Position numbers and translations under genes: made by a program. Positions 22,140-31,961 of a DNA stretch of 64,000 nt are shown here, piece by piece. Every line of letters starts with the position of its first letter. Position 1 is the stretch's first letter. The DNA is from Rattus norvegicus. Its lineage: Eukaryota; Chordata; Mammalia; Rodentia; Muridae. The notes under the pieces are model-generated. The model saw only the letters and a list, made by a program, of their open reading frames with translations. It ran no database searches and was not told the DNA's origin. Location: positions 31,771,939 through 31,835,938 of the forward strand of contig NC_086034.1 in the NCBI RefSeq assembly GCF_036323735.1. Direction: 5' to 3'.

Positions 22140-22450
22140 TTTGCAGTGACCTGACTTAGGAGAGAAAAGGAAGAAAAGGAGGAAGAAGAACAAGAGAGAG
22201 GAGGAAGCTGCCATGAGGTGCAAGGAATCCTGAGCACATGGCCAAGAGAACCAGTAAGTGTCTGGGTTACACTGCTGAGGAGGTAGCCAAGCCAGCAATT
22301 AGAAGAGTATATTGGAGGTTACCCCTCAGTAATTGCCAAAACCAAATAAACTAACTATAGTCTGAGTCTCATTTATATGTAAGCTAGTCAGAGATAAGCT
22401 TAAATTGGTTGTACTAACTACTCAAACACTCTTACTACCCCAGACTTTAA
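22140..22450 (+). mobile_element. Probable rodent LTR-like repeat
   Basis: A purine-rich start (GGAGGAAGAAGAACAAGAG), GAGGAAGCTGCCATGAG, GTTACCCCTCAGTAATTG, then the polyadenylation-like CCAAATAAACTAACTATAG and CTAACTACTCAAACACTC. The layout resembles a common rodent LTR with its signal in the right half. Ends and family are not fixed. Confidence 0.45.
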
Positions 22451-22616
22451 ACGGAAGAGGTGACATCCAGACATAGCCAAACCAGCTCACTGGCCTATAT
22501 TTAATACTTAAAAATTGATTCCTTGGAAATAATTTTAAGTAGTTACTACTTTGTGTTTATATAAATATGTTCAATGTGTAATGCTTCTTTATTTCATTTC
22601 CCTATTATCTGTATGT

Positions 22617-22619
22617 CTG

Positions 22620-22656
<37 letters not shown>
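22617..22656. repeat. (CTAT)n microsatellite
   Basis: About nine perfect CTAT units from 22621. It is likely length-variable. Confidence 0.95.
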
Positions 22657-24279
22657 AATTTATCAAATTATATCTTCATACTTCTGACCATTGCGATAAG
22701 TTGCTTTTCTTCTGGTCACACTGGAGCTTTGAAAGGTGCCAGCTTTTAGCTGCATTGGACTTGCTGAATTTTTGTGTTGCTTTTATATTAGGCAATATCT
22801 TGAAATGCTTTTTCCAGTCTATCAAAATTATTTGAGTACCAAAATGAATATAATATATTAGAATCATCATACATGTTGCAGAGGAAAAGAAAATATTATT
22901 GAAAATTCAGTACCACTTGAAAAGAAATCTGTTTCAATGAAAACACTGCAAGGGCAGAATGATAGAAGAAATAAGTGTGTTGCTTTCTTGATTAAGAACA
23001 TCCACAGTCTTTCATAGCATATCCACAGGAAGCCAGGAAACATAATGGAGAGAGTGCAAAATCTATGGCATGCTTTATTGGCTCTGTTATTGTCTGAGTA
23101 GCAGGAGATATAAATATTCTCCTTGGCCTCAGGGCTGCCTTCAGAAATGGTGGTCTATATTAACTGAAATTGAAAAGAAAAAGGGGGAACGGGAAAGGAA
23201 GAAAGCATTCGTGACTCTGTTAAGCTGCCATAGGCAGAGATTGAAAAACGGTGTAATAATATTCTAAGCAGTTGACCGAGTTCAGAGCTATTAAAAGGGA
23301 GTGACAGGTGGGGCATACACATCCCCAGGCTCCCAGGTCTCAATTCTACACTACACTAACACTACCCAGATGAATCCTGACAGCAGTCACTTCGTACCAT
23401 CTCTTCCTCGTTTTTTATCCTTGATTTCTGTTGGGGATAAAGCCTTTAAATACCTGAAAAATACATAACAAAAATTAATTTCTATTTTGTCACAGATTTC
23501 GACTACTGCATTCATACATGAAACTATATTAGTGAAGCAAAATTTGTCCACAAGCCTTCTGCTAACAAACACTAGGGTATTGTCCCATAGCTATGTAATC
23601 CTTTGTATGTCCATGTGTACACTTCCATTTCATCTGGTTGTCAAAGGGGCAATATGAATTTCCATTACTCTACCCTCAAAACCTAGCACACTTCAAGAAT
23701 AGTATTTGATAATTTTTAGTGCTATTTAGTCTTGCTTGTTTTTGTCATATAGAAAAAAAAACTCTCAAATGTATTTTCCAGTCTTTCAAAATCATTTGGA
23801 TAACAAAATTAATATAATATATTAATCACTGTAATCTTCCACTGAATAAAGAAAAAGTTTTTTGAAACTTGGTGAACAGGTAAAATAATTAACAATTTTA
23901 AAAACACTCATTTTCTACAGTTTGTGTGAAAGGGCTTCCTGTAGGTTTACCCTTGCCAAAGAATATCTCAAATTCTAGGATTTCAAATTTAATTCCCCAA
24001 GCTATATCCCTGTTTCTGACACACTTACCAAGCTGAAGCTGCTAGGATTGCAGTTTCAAAAGAGGCTGATATAGGACAGTTGACAGTGATTTTGCTGGTG
24101 TTGGAGATGGGGATAATGCAAGAGAAAAATTGAGTTGCTCTAGGATCTAGAAAACATTTCTGGACACTTGCCATGATAAAAGTGGAGGTTTGACTTTTGT
24201 ATCTGTTGGATAACTAGCTAATTTGTAGCAAATATGTTTAGCAGGGCCTACACACATTTGAATTTCTACTAAAACCAGA
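22657..24279. other. Single-copy AT-rich DNA
   Basis: No repeat family or gene is recognised. Short frames (60-65 codons) lack domains. A degenerate partial duplication is visible: TTTTCCAGTCTATCAAAATT (22810-22829) resembles TTTTCCAGTCTTTCAAAATC (23773-23792), each followed by a run ending AATATAATATATTA. Confidence 0.5.
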
Positions 24280-24425
24280 TATCTTAGGGGTTTACTGCTG
24301 TGAACAGACACCATGAGCACAGCAACTCTTCTAGGGACAACATTTAATTGGGCCAGGCTTATAGGTTCAGAGGTTCAGCCTGTTATCAAGGCAGGAGCAT
24401 GGCAGCATCCAACTTCCAGAGTCCC
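24280..24425 (-). repeat. Partial 3' LTR of the ERVL-like element
   Basis: It aligns with 26194-26340: GGTTTACTGCTGTGAACAG, CAACATTTAATTGGG and GCATGGCAGCATCCA. It diverges after the last block, so only the LTR end of about 145 bp is present here. Confidence 0.65.
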
Positions 24426-25674
24426 TATCGTCTATAGCGGTCTCAATAATGTCAAAAGTCCAAAGCTCAAATTCTCTTAGGGGATTCATCTAATCACATG
24501 ATTCCCAAAGCAAGACAGGAAACCAGCTAGACAAACCTCAAACTGCATCTCCATGGCTGATGTCACAGCAGTCTTCACATCTCCACTCCTATTTTATCTT
24601 TGTTGACTGCAACAAACTTCTTTCTCCTGAGCTGGTTCCATTCACTGTTAGTAGCTTTCTTCTGCTGGTTGCACATGGCTCTGGTACGCTTAACATCTTA
24701 GGTTCTCCAAGTCAACTTCAACTTCACAGCATCTTGTTCCAATGTCTGTGGTCCACGCATGATCTTTTGGGATCCTCCAAATGACTTCAATCACGTTTCC
24801 AGCTCTGCTTTCTGCAACACTCTAGTATCTTATTGACTCCACTCCATTGCTGCTGGTATTCTTGATGGTCATCCCATGGCACTAGCATCTTCAATATACT
24901 AGGGTCTTCAACTGCAACTAGTTTTTACCAATAGCCTCTCATAGGCTCTCTTCATGATGTTAAGCCTCAAATTTTTTGCATGACTTCTTCAGTCTTGAGC
25001 CATTAGCTGTAATTGTTGTGACACCTTCACCAATGGCCTTCAATGGCCTCTCACAGTGCCAAGCCTCAGCTGCAATCCATGACTCCTTCATACCTTCAAA
25101 ACCAGCACCACCTGCATGATTCTTACACATTACCAATCCCAGCTGAAGCATGAAGTATAACTTCGGCTATTTCTGGAACACAGCTCCTTTGTGCTCTCAG
25201 AAAACATTTTCCAGATTTCACCTCAGTGATGCTGGTTTCTTCTTAATCATGAATAATTTCTTAGCTCTAGCTAACCAGCATCAAATAGTTCCAGTTGTCC
25301 CTTCTATTCTTGACTCTAAGGCCAGAGCCACATGGCTGAAGATGCCAAGTTATGCTGTTTGCTGGGTCTGGAACATGGCCCCCTTATTCTATTACCAGTT
25401 TTCTGTTCCCAGCTTCCTTACTGCCTAAACTTGGCTTGCTGTATATAAACTTGAACTCAGAGATCTGCATGGCTCTTTCTTTCTCATGGGGATTAACATT
25501 GTGTACCACACCATGCCTGGATTTAAGTTTTTCTCTCATAGAATTTGCTCTTTTCCTGGCTGGCCTTGAAGTCAGACATCTGCTTTGCTTTGTCTCCTGG
25601 GATTAAAGGTTAGTACCACCATTCCTGGTCCTAAATTTGGCTGGGTGGAATCTTGCCCCTAGGTTACCACTCCC

Positions 25675-26313
25675 TTAATTCAATTTAATATCCACGAACA
25701 CAGGATTTGGCTCCATCTCACTTCCTGTTGCCCCTTTAATACTCGAACTATATTTTTTATAATTTTCCTTTCTAGGTTGGCTACACTTATTCAAAATGCT
25801 CTTCATGAGACTTAACCAAAGAACAAAGTATCTGCTGGGATATTTTGAGACTTCCTTTGTCAATGCAATTAAAATAAATCTCTTTACCTTAGTTTCAGGC
25901 AGACTTTTCCAACAATGGCAAAAGGTAGCCACATTCTTCACCAAAATGCCACAAAAACAGCCTCTAGGCCACATGCTGAAATTCTTTTCTAACGAACCGT
26001 CTTGGGCCATGTCTGAACAGTTATAGTCACTCTCAGCAACAAGGTCTTCCATATTCCTATTAGGATGATCCATGAAGCCACACTTAAAGCATTCTATTGC
26101 TTTCCAAATACATAACACCAAAATCTGCATTCTTCTAAACAAAAGTATGGTCAGGACTAACACAACAATACCCCAGTCCTTTGGACCAATTTCTGTCTTA
26201 CTGCTGTGAGCAGATGCCATGACTATGGCAACTCTTGTAAGCATAACATTTAATTGGGGCAAGTTCAGTCCAATATTATCTAGGCAGGAACATGGCAGCA
26301 TCCAGGAAGGCAT
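25675..26313 (-). other. 212-codon open frame across LTR and internal region of the ERVL-like element
   Basis: This is the longest uninterrupted frame in the window. It starts inside the 5' LTR, crosses the primer-site-like motif and ends in the internal region, in the sense direction of the element. It contains a hydrophobic run (WGIVVLVLTILLF) that could be read as a membrane segment. No retroviral domain, Cys pattern or protease motif is recognised, and coding across the primer site is not how such elements express proteins. I consider it most likely a chance frame. Confidence 0.15.
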
Positions 26314-26556
26314 GTTGCCGAAGGAACTAAAAGTTCTACATTTTCAACTGAAGGCTGCTAGGAAAAACTTGCTTCACAGCAGCTAGGATGAAGATCTTAT
26401 ATTGTTGGCTATGAGTCTAGCCTTTAATGGCTGAACCTTCTATGCAACCCTAGGATGAAGGTCTTAAGTTCATACCCACAGTGACATATCTACTCCATCA
26501 AGGCCACATCTCCTAATAGTGCTATTCCCTGGGCAAAACATATAGAAACTATCACA
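26194..26556 (-). repeat. 5' LTR of the ERVL-like element (363 bp)
   Basis: On the - strand it starts TGTGATAGTTTC and ends AGTAAGACA, with a CAATTAAATGTTATG block that probably holds the polyadenylation region. It belongs to the same family as the LTRs at 51800-52276 and 61485-61820. Confidence 0.7.
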
Positions 26557-27127
26557 TCAGACCACTGAGTTATTTTTTATAAGATAATAGTATCTTCCTC
26601 TATTAGAAAAACGATGCCATTGTCTTTTGAAGACATGACTTCATCACCATGCTTTCCTATGCCACCATGAACCCACTCCTAAGGGGCTATGTAATTCACA
26701 AATAATCTGTGACAATGACAAACGTGAAGGACAGAAAGAGCATCCCTCTTCACTGACACCTAATGCCTTGTAAAACTTGTCATGTCTATATAAATAACTT
26801 GGATGTTTGCGTAATTGGTATACAGTGCTGGTATATGATTAATAAATGGTGTCTAGATGCTTTGTTCCAGTTTCTCTCCCTTCATGTAGATACTCCCCCT
26901 CTCCCGGAAAGAATCTGTTGCATTATATTATTTTACTTTTTTAGATTTTTGATGAAATATAATTCTGACAATGTTCAATTTTTCCTTGTCTCTTGTATTC
27001 TCAGCAAGATTTCAGATTTAAAACCTCCGTTCTCTACCTAGAAACATTGTAGATATGTCAGCAAAGCCCCTTCAAAGAGCCACTCATTGACCCAAAAATT
27101 GTTCTGTTTATTTATTTCCTCTGGATT
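26557..27127. other. Single-copy DNA
   Basis: No repeat or gene is recognised. A 92-codon frame (26763-27041) lacks any domain. Confidence 0.5.
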
Positions 27128-27350
27128 AAAAGAGACCCTGCAATGGACAGATGACTCAGGATTCACAAATGTAGACTGCAATTTCAGGTAGTCCTAGTTC
27201 AGTGCCCAGCACCGATGCCAGGCTACTCACAAAATCACCTGAATTTCTAGTTCCAGGTGATCCCTCTCTCTCTCTCTCTTTTAGTCTCCTGAGATGCCTG
27301 CACTTATACAGACAAACACATAAACAAAAATGAAAATAATAAAGTAGTTC
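27128..27350 (+). mobile_element. B4-type SINE with internal (CT)n
   Basis: A decayed tRNA-like head (GGACAGATGACTCAGGATTC), CCTAGTTCAGTGCCCAGC, ATTTCTAGTTCCAGG, a (CT)n run at 27263-27280, then TTATACAGACAAACACATAA and an A-rich end. This follows the order of a B4-class SINE in + orientation. Confidence 0.6.
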
Positions 27351-28079
27351 TTTAAGAAGAGAAAATGGGTTGACTTGCAACACACAAAGGAAAGTTTCAG
27401 TAGCCCCCAAGAAATTCAGTTGAGGTCAGGGCAAAGCCTATATCTATGGACATAGCTGATAAAAATACAATCAAATGTCTCCTGTCAGATTCATTTGTGA
27501 AAAAAAATCCAAAAACATCTCATACACATTAAGGGAAAGAACCAATAATTTATTATCTTTTGAAAACAGTGGCTCTTACATTACTTCCAGAAAAATATAT
27601 GCCACTAAGAAATTTCACATTTCATCTTAGATAAGTTTAATGCAAAATTTCCAGCTATTATACCACCAATTGCATATTATGGTATATCATCAGCTTTACC
27701 CATGGATAGGGAAATTTGAATTTTGAAAGCTAAAAATGAACTACATAGCAAAAAGTTTGAGACTTGAGAGTTTCAGCATTTTTCATAATTTATTGCAAAT
27801 ATTGTTCTTTCAAGGTATTATTTAGTCCGTATTTCATACATGAATAAAATTTACTAAGATCATTTAGGTCCTTTCCTCACCTCCAGTTCCTTCCAAATCT
27901 CCCCACTGCTCTAAGGGGTACCTTAGAGCTTATCACCTCCAAGTCCCTCCTTCTTCCCCTCCTCCTCCTCCTCTTTCACTTCCAGCTTTTCCTCTCCCTC
28001 TTCATCCTCCTTCTTCTCCTCCTTTTGCTTTTTTTTTTACTTTTTTATTAGAGTTAAAAAACATATCACTTCTTTTCTT
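27351..28079. other. Single-copy DNA with pyrimidine-rich run
   Basis: Mostly AT-rich with nothing recognised. A CTCCTTCTTC-type pyrimidine run spans about 27945-28035 and ends in a T tract. Confidence 0.5.
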
Positions 28080-28335
28080 CTTGGTAAGAAGTAATTTCCT
28101 AGCAATAATTAAGGATTTGTGAATTATTTCCGGGGCATGCGTGACTGGTTATCTTATCAACTCCGTATACCAAAGAAAGTACATCACTAATTGCAGGCAG
28201 TGAACGCAACAACAGATAAGAAATGATTTTAATTGGAGTGCTTTGGTCTAAACACTGCAGCAAGGCGGATTGCACGGTGCATGGAAATGACTGCAGCGGG
28301 GCAACCACCACTTGTGCCACTTACTGTGCAGGCTA
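28080..28335. promoter_or_regulatory. Candidate conserved non-coding element
   Basis: This non-repeat stretch has more CpGs than its AT-rich surroundings (for example CCGGGGCATGCG, AACGCAACAAC, GGCGGATTGCACGG, GCAGCGGGGC). It also has GATA-like sites (TTATCTTATC at about 28150, AGATAAG at about 28213) and homeodomain-like AATTAA and TTTAATTGG. CpG retention in single-copy DNA can mean constraint or recent origin. No transcript or start site is visible. Confidence 0.3.
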
Positions 28336-28869
28336 ACTCCTAACATCCTCTAGTAAGGATAATACCATAACTATGTTTTAGCTTTATTAATAATATTTAA
28401 ATATGAATATCCCTCCTGTCATGTAAGCGTCTACCTATTTCTGCGTTTCACATTACAGCAATGTAAGCCATGTCATTTCTAAAATAAAACAAGAAATCTA
28501 CTCAATGGGACATAATTACATTAGCAGACCCTGCTGTCCAAAATTTCAAATGAATGCTGGAAGACCAAAAATGACATGGTTATTTATTAACTATCCCAAT
28601 GACTACATTCCTACCCTTAATAGCTTCATCTTCATTTATCCACCTTGTTCTGGTATTTTTTTATCCCTGAATAAAAATACCCTGAATTTATTCTCTTTAA
28701 TTATGCTCCCCTTTGCCCATCATATAAATACATCTATGCACATTCACAAGCAAGCATGTGTATTTATGCTTTTATTTACTGTTTATTTCACCCTATTCAT
28801 GCACATTTTCATGTAGCAGGCACTATTATATGGTAATAAAATATACACCACAGAGAGAAATTTTTGACA
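28336..28869. other. Single-copy AT-rich DNA
   Basis: A 103-codon frame (28505-28816) has no domain and is AT-driven. No repeat is recognised. Confidence 0.5.
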
Positions 28870-29104
28870 ATTTTGCTAAATATAAAGTCCCAAAAACCAG
28901 AGACATAACTCAGTGAGTGAAGTCTCCTGCTGTCAAGTCTGATGACCTGGACTCAATTTGAACAGAATCCCATAGCTTTCACCATGGCTGCTGAAAGAAC
29001 AATGCAGTGCTAGTGAATACCCAAACATGTATGTGTGTATGTACACACATTCACACACACACATAGACACACACACACAGACACACACACACACACATAC
29101 ACAC
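28870..29104 (+). mobile_element. B4/RSINE-type SINE ending in (CA)n
   Basis: CCAGAGACATAACTCAGTGAG (decayed A-box region), GATGACCTGGACTCAATTTG (B-box region), then ATGTATGTGTGTATGTACA and a CA-rich run at 29042-29104. The order is that of tRNA-derived rodent SINEs with a CA-rich right end. Confidence 0.6.
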
Positions 29105-29282
29105 CACTCTAATTAAATAATACACAAAATGTTTGAAAACAAAGTCCCCAGTATGTAATGTAAAACCTAACAATAAATTACAATACATATTTTTAAAAAA
29201 TACTTACAAACACTTTGCTATTAAAAAGAGATCTTGTCTGTCAATGTGTCTATGAGTGGATCATTGTAGTATAGGCTTGAAG

Positions 29283-29783
29283 TGAATTTTAACTACCAGG
29301 AGATCCCCCAAGTGAGACAGAAGAACAGAGTTCGATGCAATGCAAGAGGTTTATTTTCCAGCGTGAAGGAGTCCATCTTCAATCAGCCCCTCGTGGCAAG
29401 TGACTGGAAGGCAGGGGTACAGGTTGCATCAATAACGTCACAGTTTAAACATATTGGCTAAGCATATTGACCTTTGAATCTATTGGCTAGCAAGCATATG
29501 ATATGCATTCTAACTCTTATCTGAGACCAGAGATCTGGTGACCATCAGTATCCTGTGGTTTTTCAAGAATGTCCTATGCCTGCTTCTCTTGAGAATTGTG
29601 GATAGAGAATGGAACTTGGCCTATCCTTGATCTGAGGTGGGAAGATGGTTCTTGGCCTAATCTTGACCTGAGGCAGTGGATATAAAACTGGCAAAAGCCA
29701 CTAGTGTCCCCATAACCTACATATTTCTACCAAGCTAATCCTCTTAATAGCCATTACACTTTACTAAGAACTAGGGTTCTTCA
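29283..29783 (-). mobile_element. Probable solo LTR
   Basis: On the - strand it starts TGAAGAACCCTAGTTC and runs to CTGGTAGTTAAAATTCA, giving TG...CA ends about 500 bp apart. An AATAAA signal lies at 29355-29350 (- strand), followed by CCTCTTGCATTGCATCGAAC, the usual position for R-U5 in a rodent LTR. It lies next to an ancient L1 fragment. No clear target duplication was found and the family was not named. Confidence 0.5.
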
Positions 29784-29795
29784 ACAGTCTTCAGA

Positions 29796-30545
29796 TTCCA
29801 ACCAGGTAATTTAGTATGTCTCTTTTTATGAAAACTATCCTGTTTTTATTAATATAACTCTGTAAACCAACTTAAAATCATGGATAGTGATACCTTCCAC
29901 AGTTATTTTTTGGATTGTTTTTCTAGATAGTTGTGTGTGTGTTTGTGTGTGTGTGTGTATGTGTATGTGTGTGTGTTTCTATATGGAGCTGTAAATTATC
30001 TTTTAAAGATCTGTGAATAATTATGTTGGAATTTTGATGTGAATTGCATCGAACTTGTATATTGCTTTTGGTAGAATGACCATTTTTACTGTATCAATCT
30101 TCTTGATCCATGAGAATAGAATATCTTTACATTTTCTCATATCTTCCCCAATTTCTTTCTTTAATAAGTTAAGGTTTTTTAATTGTTTGGGTAGAGTTAT
30201 CCCAAGATTTTCATATTGTTTGAAGCTATAATAAAATGTGTTGTTTGTTGATCAATTTACTAGTTTGCCGTGTGCATATAAGAAGGCTACTGATTTTTTG
30301 AGTTAATTTTGCATTCAGATACTTTGTTAAAAAATGTCTGTCTGCTTTAGAAGTTTCCCAGCAGAAGTTTTAGGGACATTTATGTACACTGCCATATTAC
30401 CTTCAAATAAAGATACTTTCTCTTCTTGTGTTCGAATTTATATATTTTTAAAGATGTTCTTATTTATCTATTTGTCCTGATATCCCATGCATGAGTATTG
30501 TATTTGCATCACTTCTTTTCCCCATTTCTCCCTCAAGCTTCTATA
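29796..30545 (-). mobile_element. Ancient L1 ORF2 (reverse transcriptase) fragment
   Basis: The + strand shows antisense blocks in reverse order: CTTGATCCATGAGAATAGAA (finger/palm), CCAATTTCTTTCTTTAATAAG, AAGGCTACTGATTTTTTGAG and GAGTTAATTTTGCATTC. These are the complement of the VKDLYDK, KINSTKSVAFLY and GYKIN regions. The FADD position is altered (TTACCTTCAAAT region near 30398). The copy is much more diverged than L1-A to L1-C. A (TG)n run (29931-29977) lies inside, and the right edge (30418-30545) resembles a separate old L1 3' UTR piece. Confidence 0.7.
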
Positions 30546-31552
30546 TTTATTCTAGAACTGGGCTCTCCCACAGATCACTGCCACACTCTGCTATTGCATA
30601 CTGTAGATGGAAAGAAGACCAGAAGAGCTGTAAGGTGTCAACACAGCAGAGGCTAGAGATCTCTCATAGCAATCTACAGTGGCAAGCTTGTCTGGTGCGA
30701 CATCTAATAGAGGAAACAGCTCTGGTTTCATCAGTAAATTAAGATTTCAAGGATGAAATATTATTGTCCCCATGCTGCTGAGTGTCATCCTCACGTGTTA
30801 ATATGCATTCTCTGCACAGTGTATGGAAAGATTGCAGAATTGATGTGGAGGAAGCTCATAATGAACTAAACACTATTGTTGAGATGTGTCTCTAGAGGAT
30901 TTTTTCCCTCTCTGGCAGCAACAGAGACTTTGGAAAATGTAATAGCTTCACCGTGCCTCTGTTTCTCCTGGCTATTATATGACCCACCTTTTGAGCGGTC
31001 GAGTTTATTGTGATGTTTCTAACAGATGAGGTAGGAAATGATTAGCTCAAAGCCAGATGCATGAGACACGCAAATGCCTGAGAATGTAGAAATTTACCAT
31101 TGGGAATGCGTCTAGTGCTTGCTTTCAATTTGTTTTCTTTGCAGAGTGACAAGATAAGTTTTCATCACTCACGAGGAGTGAATAAAAATTATGACACCAA
31201 GTAGCAACACAACTAAAATTTTATTATAATGTCATGTTCATTTGTTTTCCACCTTGTTTCCCAAAATAATGTAATAAAGTTAGAAAATGTGTCATCTGAG
31301 AAAATAGATACAGTAACAAATTCATGCCTTTGGTTACCTTGGACAAAAAGCAATTTCTTTTCTTTAGAATGGATAAAACACTGAATATCAAGGTTTATTA
31401 AGTAAATTTAATAAATTAATGTTAAAGGGTATTAACAATACTTGAATGGAGGGAGCGGGAGAGTTTATTCCTTAAGTACAAGGGATTTTTTTTTTATAAT
31501 GAGTTGAAAATTTTGCCTTTCTGTTTGTCTTGCTCAGCATCAGTCATTTGCA
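30546..31552. other. Single-copy DNA, possibly containing a conserved element
   Basis: No interspersed repeat is seen. The part at about 30770-31150 keeps features such as CTCACGTGTTAATATGC (E-box CACGTG), GAGCGGTCGAGTTTATTG and GACACGCAAATGCC. The part from about 31140 is AT-rich. No open frame or splice-bounded exon is convincing. Confidence 0.4.
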
Positions 31553-31961
31553 TGTGCTGGCTAGTTTTGTAACAACTCAATACCAGCTTAGAGTCACTGA
31601 AGACCCAATTGAGAAGTGAGCCTCAATTGAGAAAATGCTTTCAGAAGATTGGGTTGGAGGCAAACAAACCTTTAAGGCATTTTCTTAATCAGTGATTGAT
31701 GTGGGAAGGCCAAGCCCACTGTGGGCGGGGTCACCCTTGACCTGGTGGTCCTTGGTTTTGTAAGAAAGCAAATTAAGCAAGCCCAGAGTAGCAAGCTACT
31801 TCTCCATGGTTTCTACATCAGCTCCTGCCCCCAGGTTTCTGTTCTCTTTGAGTTCCTGTCCTTAAGTACTTCAAGGTGAATAGTGTTGTGAAAGCATAAC
31901 TTTTTCCTCATCAAGTTGCTTGGTCATGGTGTTTCATCACAGCAATAGTAATCCTAAGACA
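31553..31961 (+). mobile_element. Nearly complete rodent LTR-like repeat (TGTGCTGGCTAG...CTAAGACA)
   Basis: Starts TGTGCTGGCTAGTTTTG, contains CTCAATTGAGAAAATGC, GGCATTTTCTTAATCAGTG, GTGGGCGGGGTCACCC and TTCTCCATGGTTTCTAC, and ends GTCATGGTGTTTCATCAC...CTAAGACA. Length is 409 bp with TG...CA ends. The end block is shared with the ERVL-like LTR family, which suggests related LTRs. Its G+C content is higher than the flanks. The flanking 5-mers (TTGCA, GTGTA) match poorly. Confidence 0.65.

Larger units (their letters stand above)
24280..26556 (-). mobile_element. Decayed ERVL-like retroelement with LTR and tRNA-Leu-like primer site
   Basis: On the - strand the order is a complete LTR (26556 to 26194), a five-base gap, a primer-binding-site-like TGGTCCAAAGGACTGGGG (26188 to 26171), about 1.75 kb of internal sequence, and a partial second LTR (about 24425 to 24280). 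The LTR copies share blocks such as CTGCTGTGA(A/G)CAGA and GGCAGCATCCA. The primer site begins TGG and resembles tRNA-Leu usage, which is typical of ERVL. Flanking bases CCAGA (24275-24279) and TCAGA (26557-26561) match at four of five and fit the 5-bp duplication of this class. No gag, pol or env domain is readable, so it is a non-coding or heavily decayed member. Confidence 0.7.

Noticed and set aside
27945..28035. Polypyrimidine run plus AG as a splice acceptor for an exon in the following CpG-bearing stretch
   Set aside because: No open frame with a donor site and no coding periodicity follows, and the run is a simple CTCCTT repeat.
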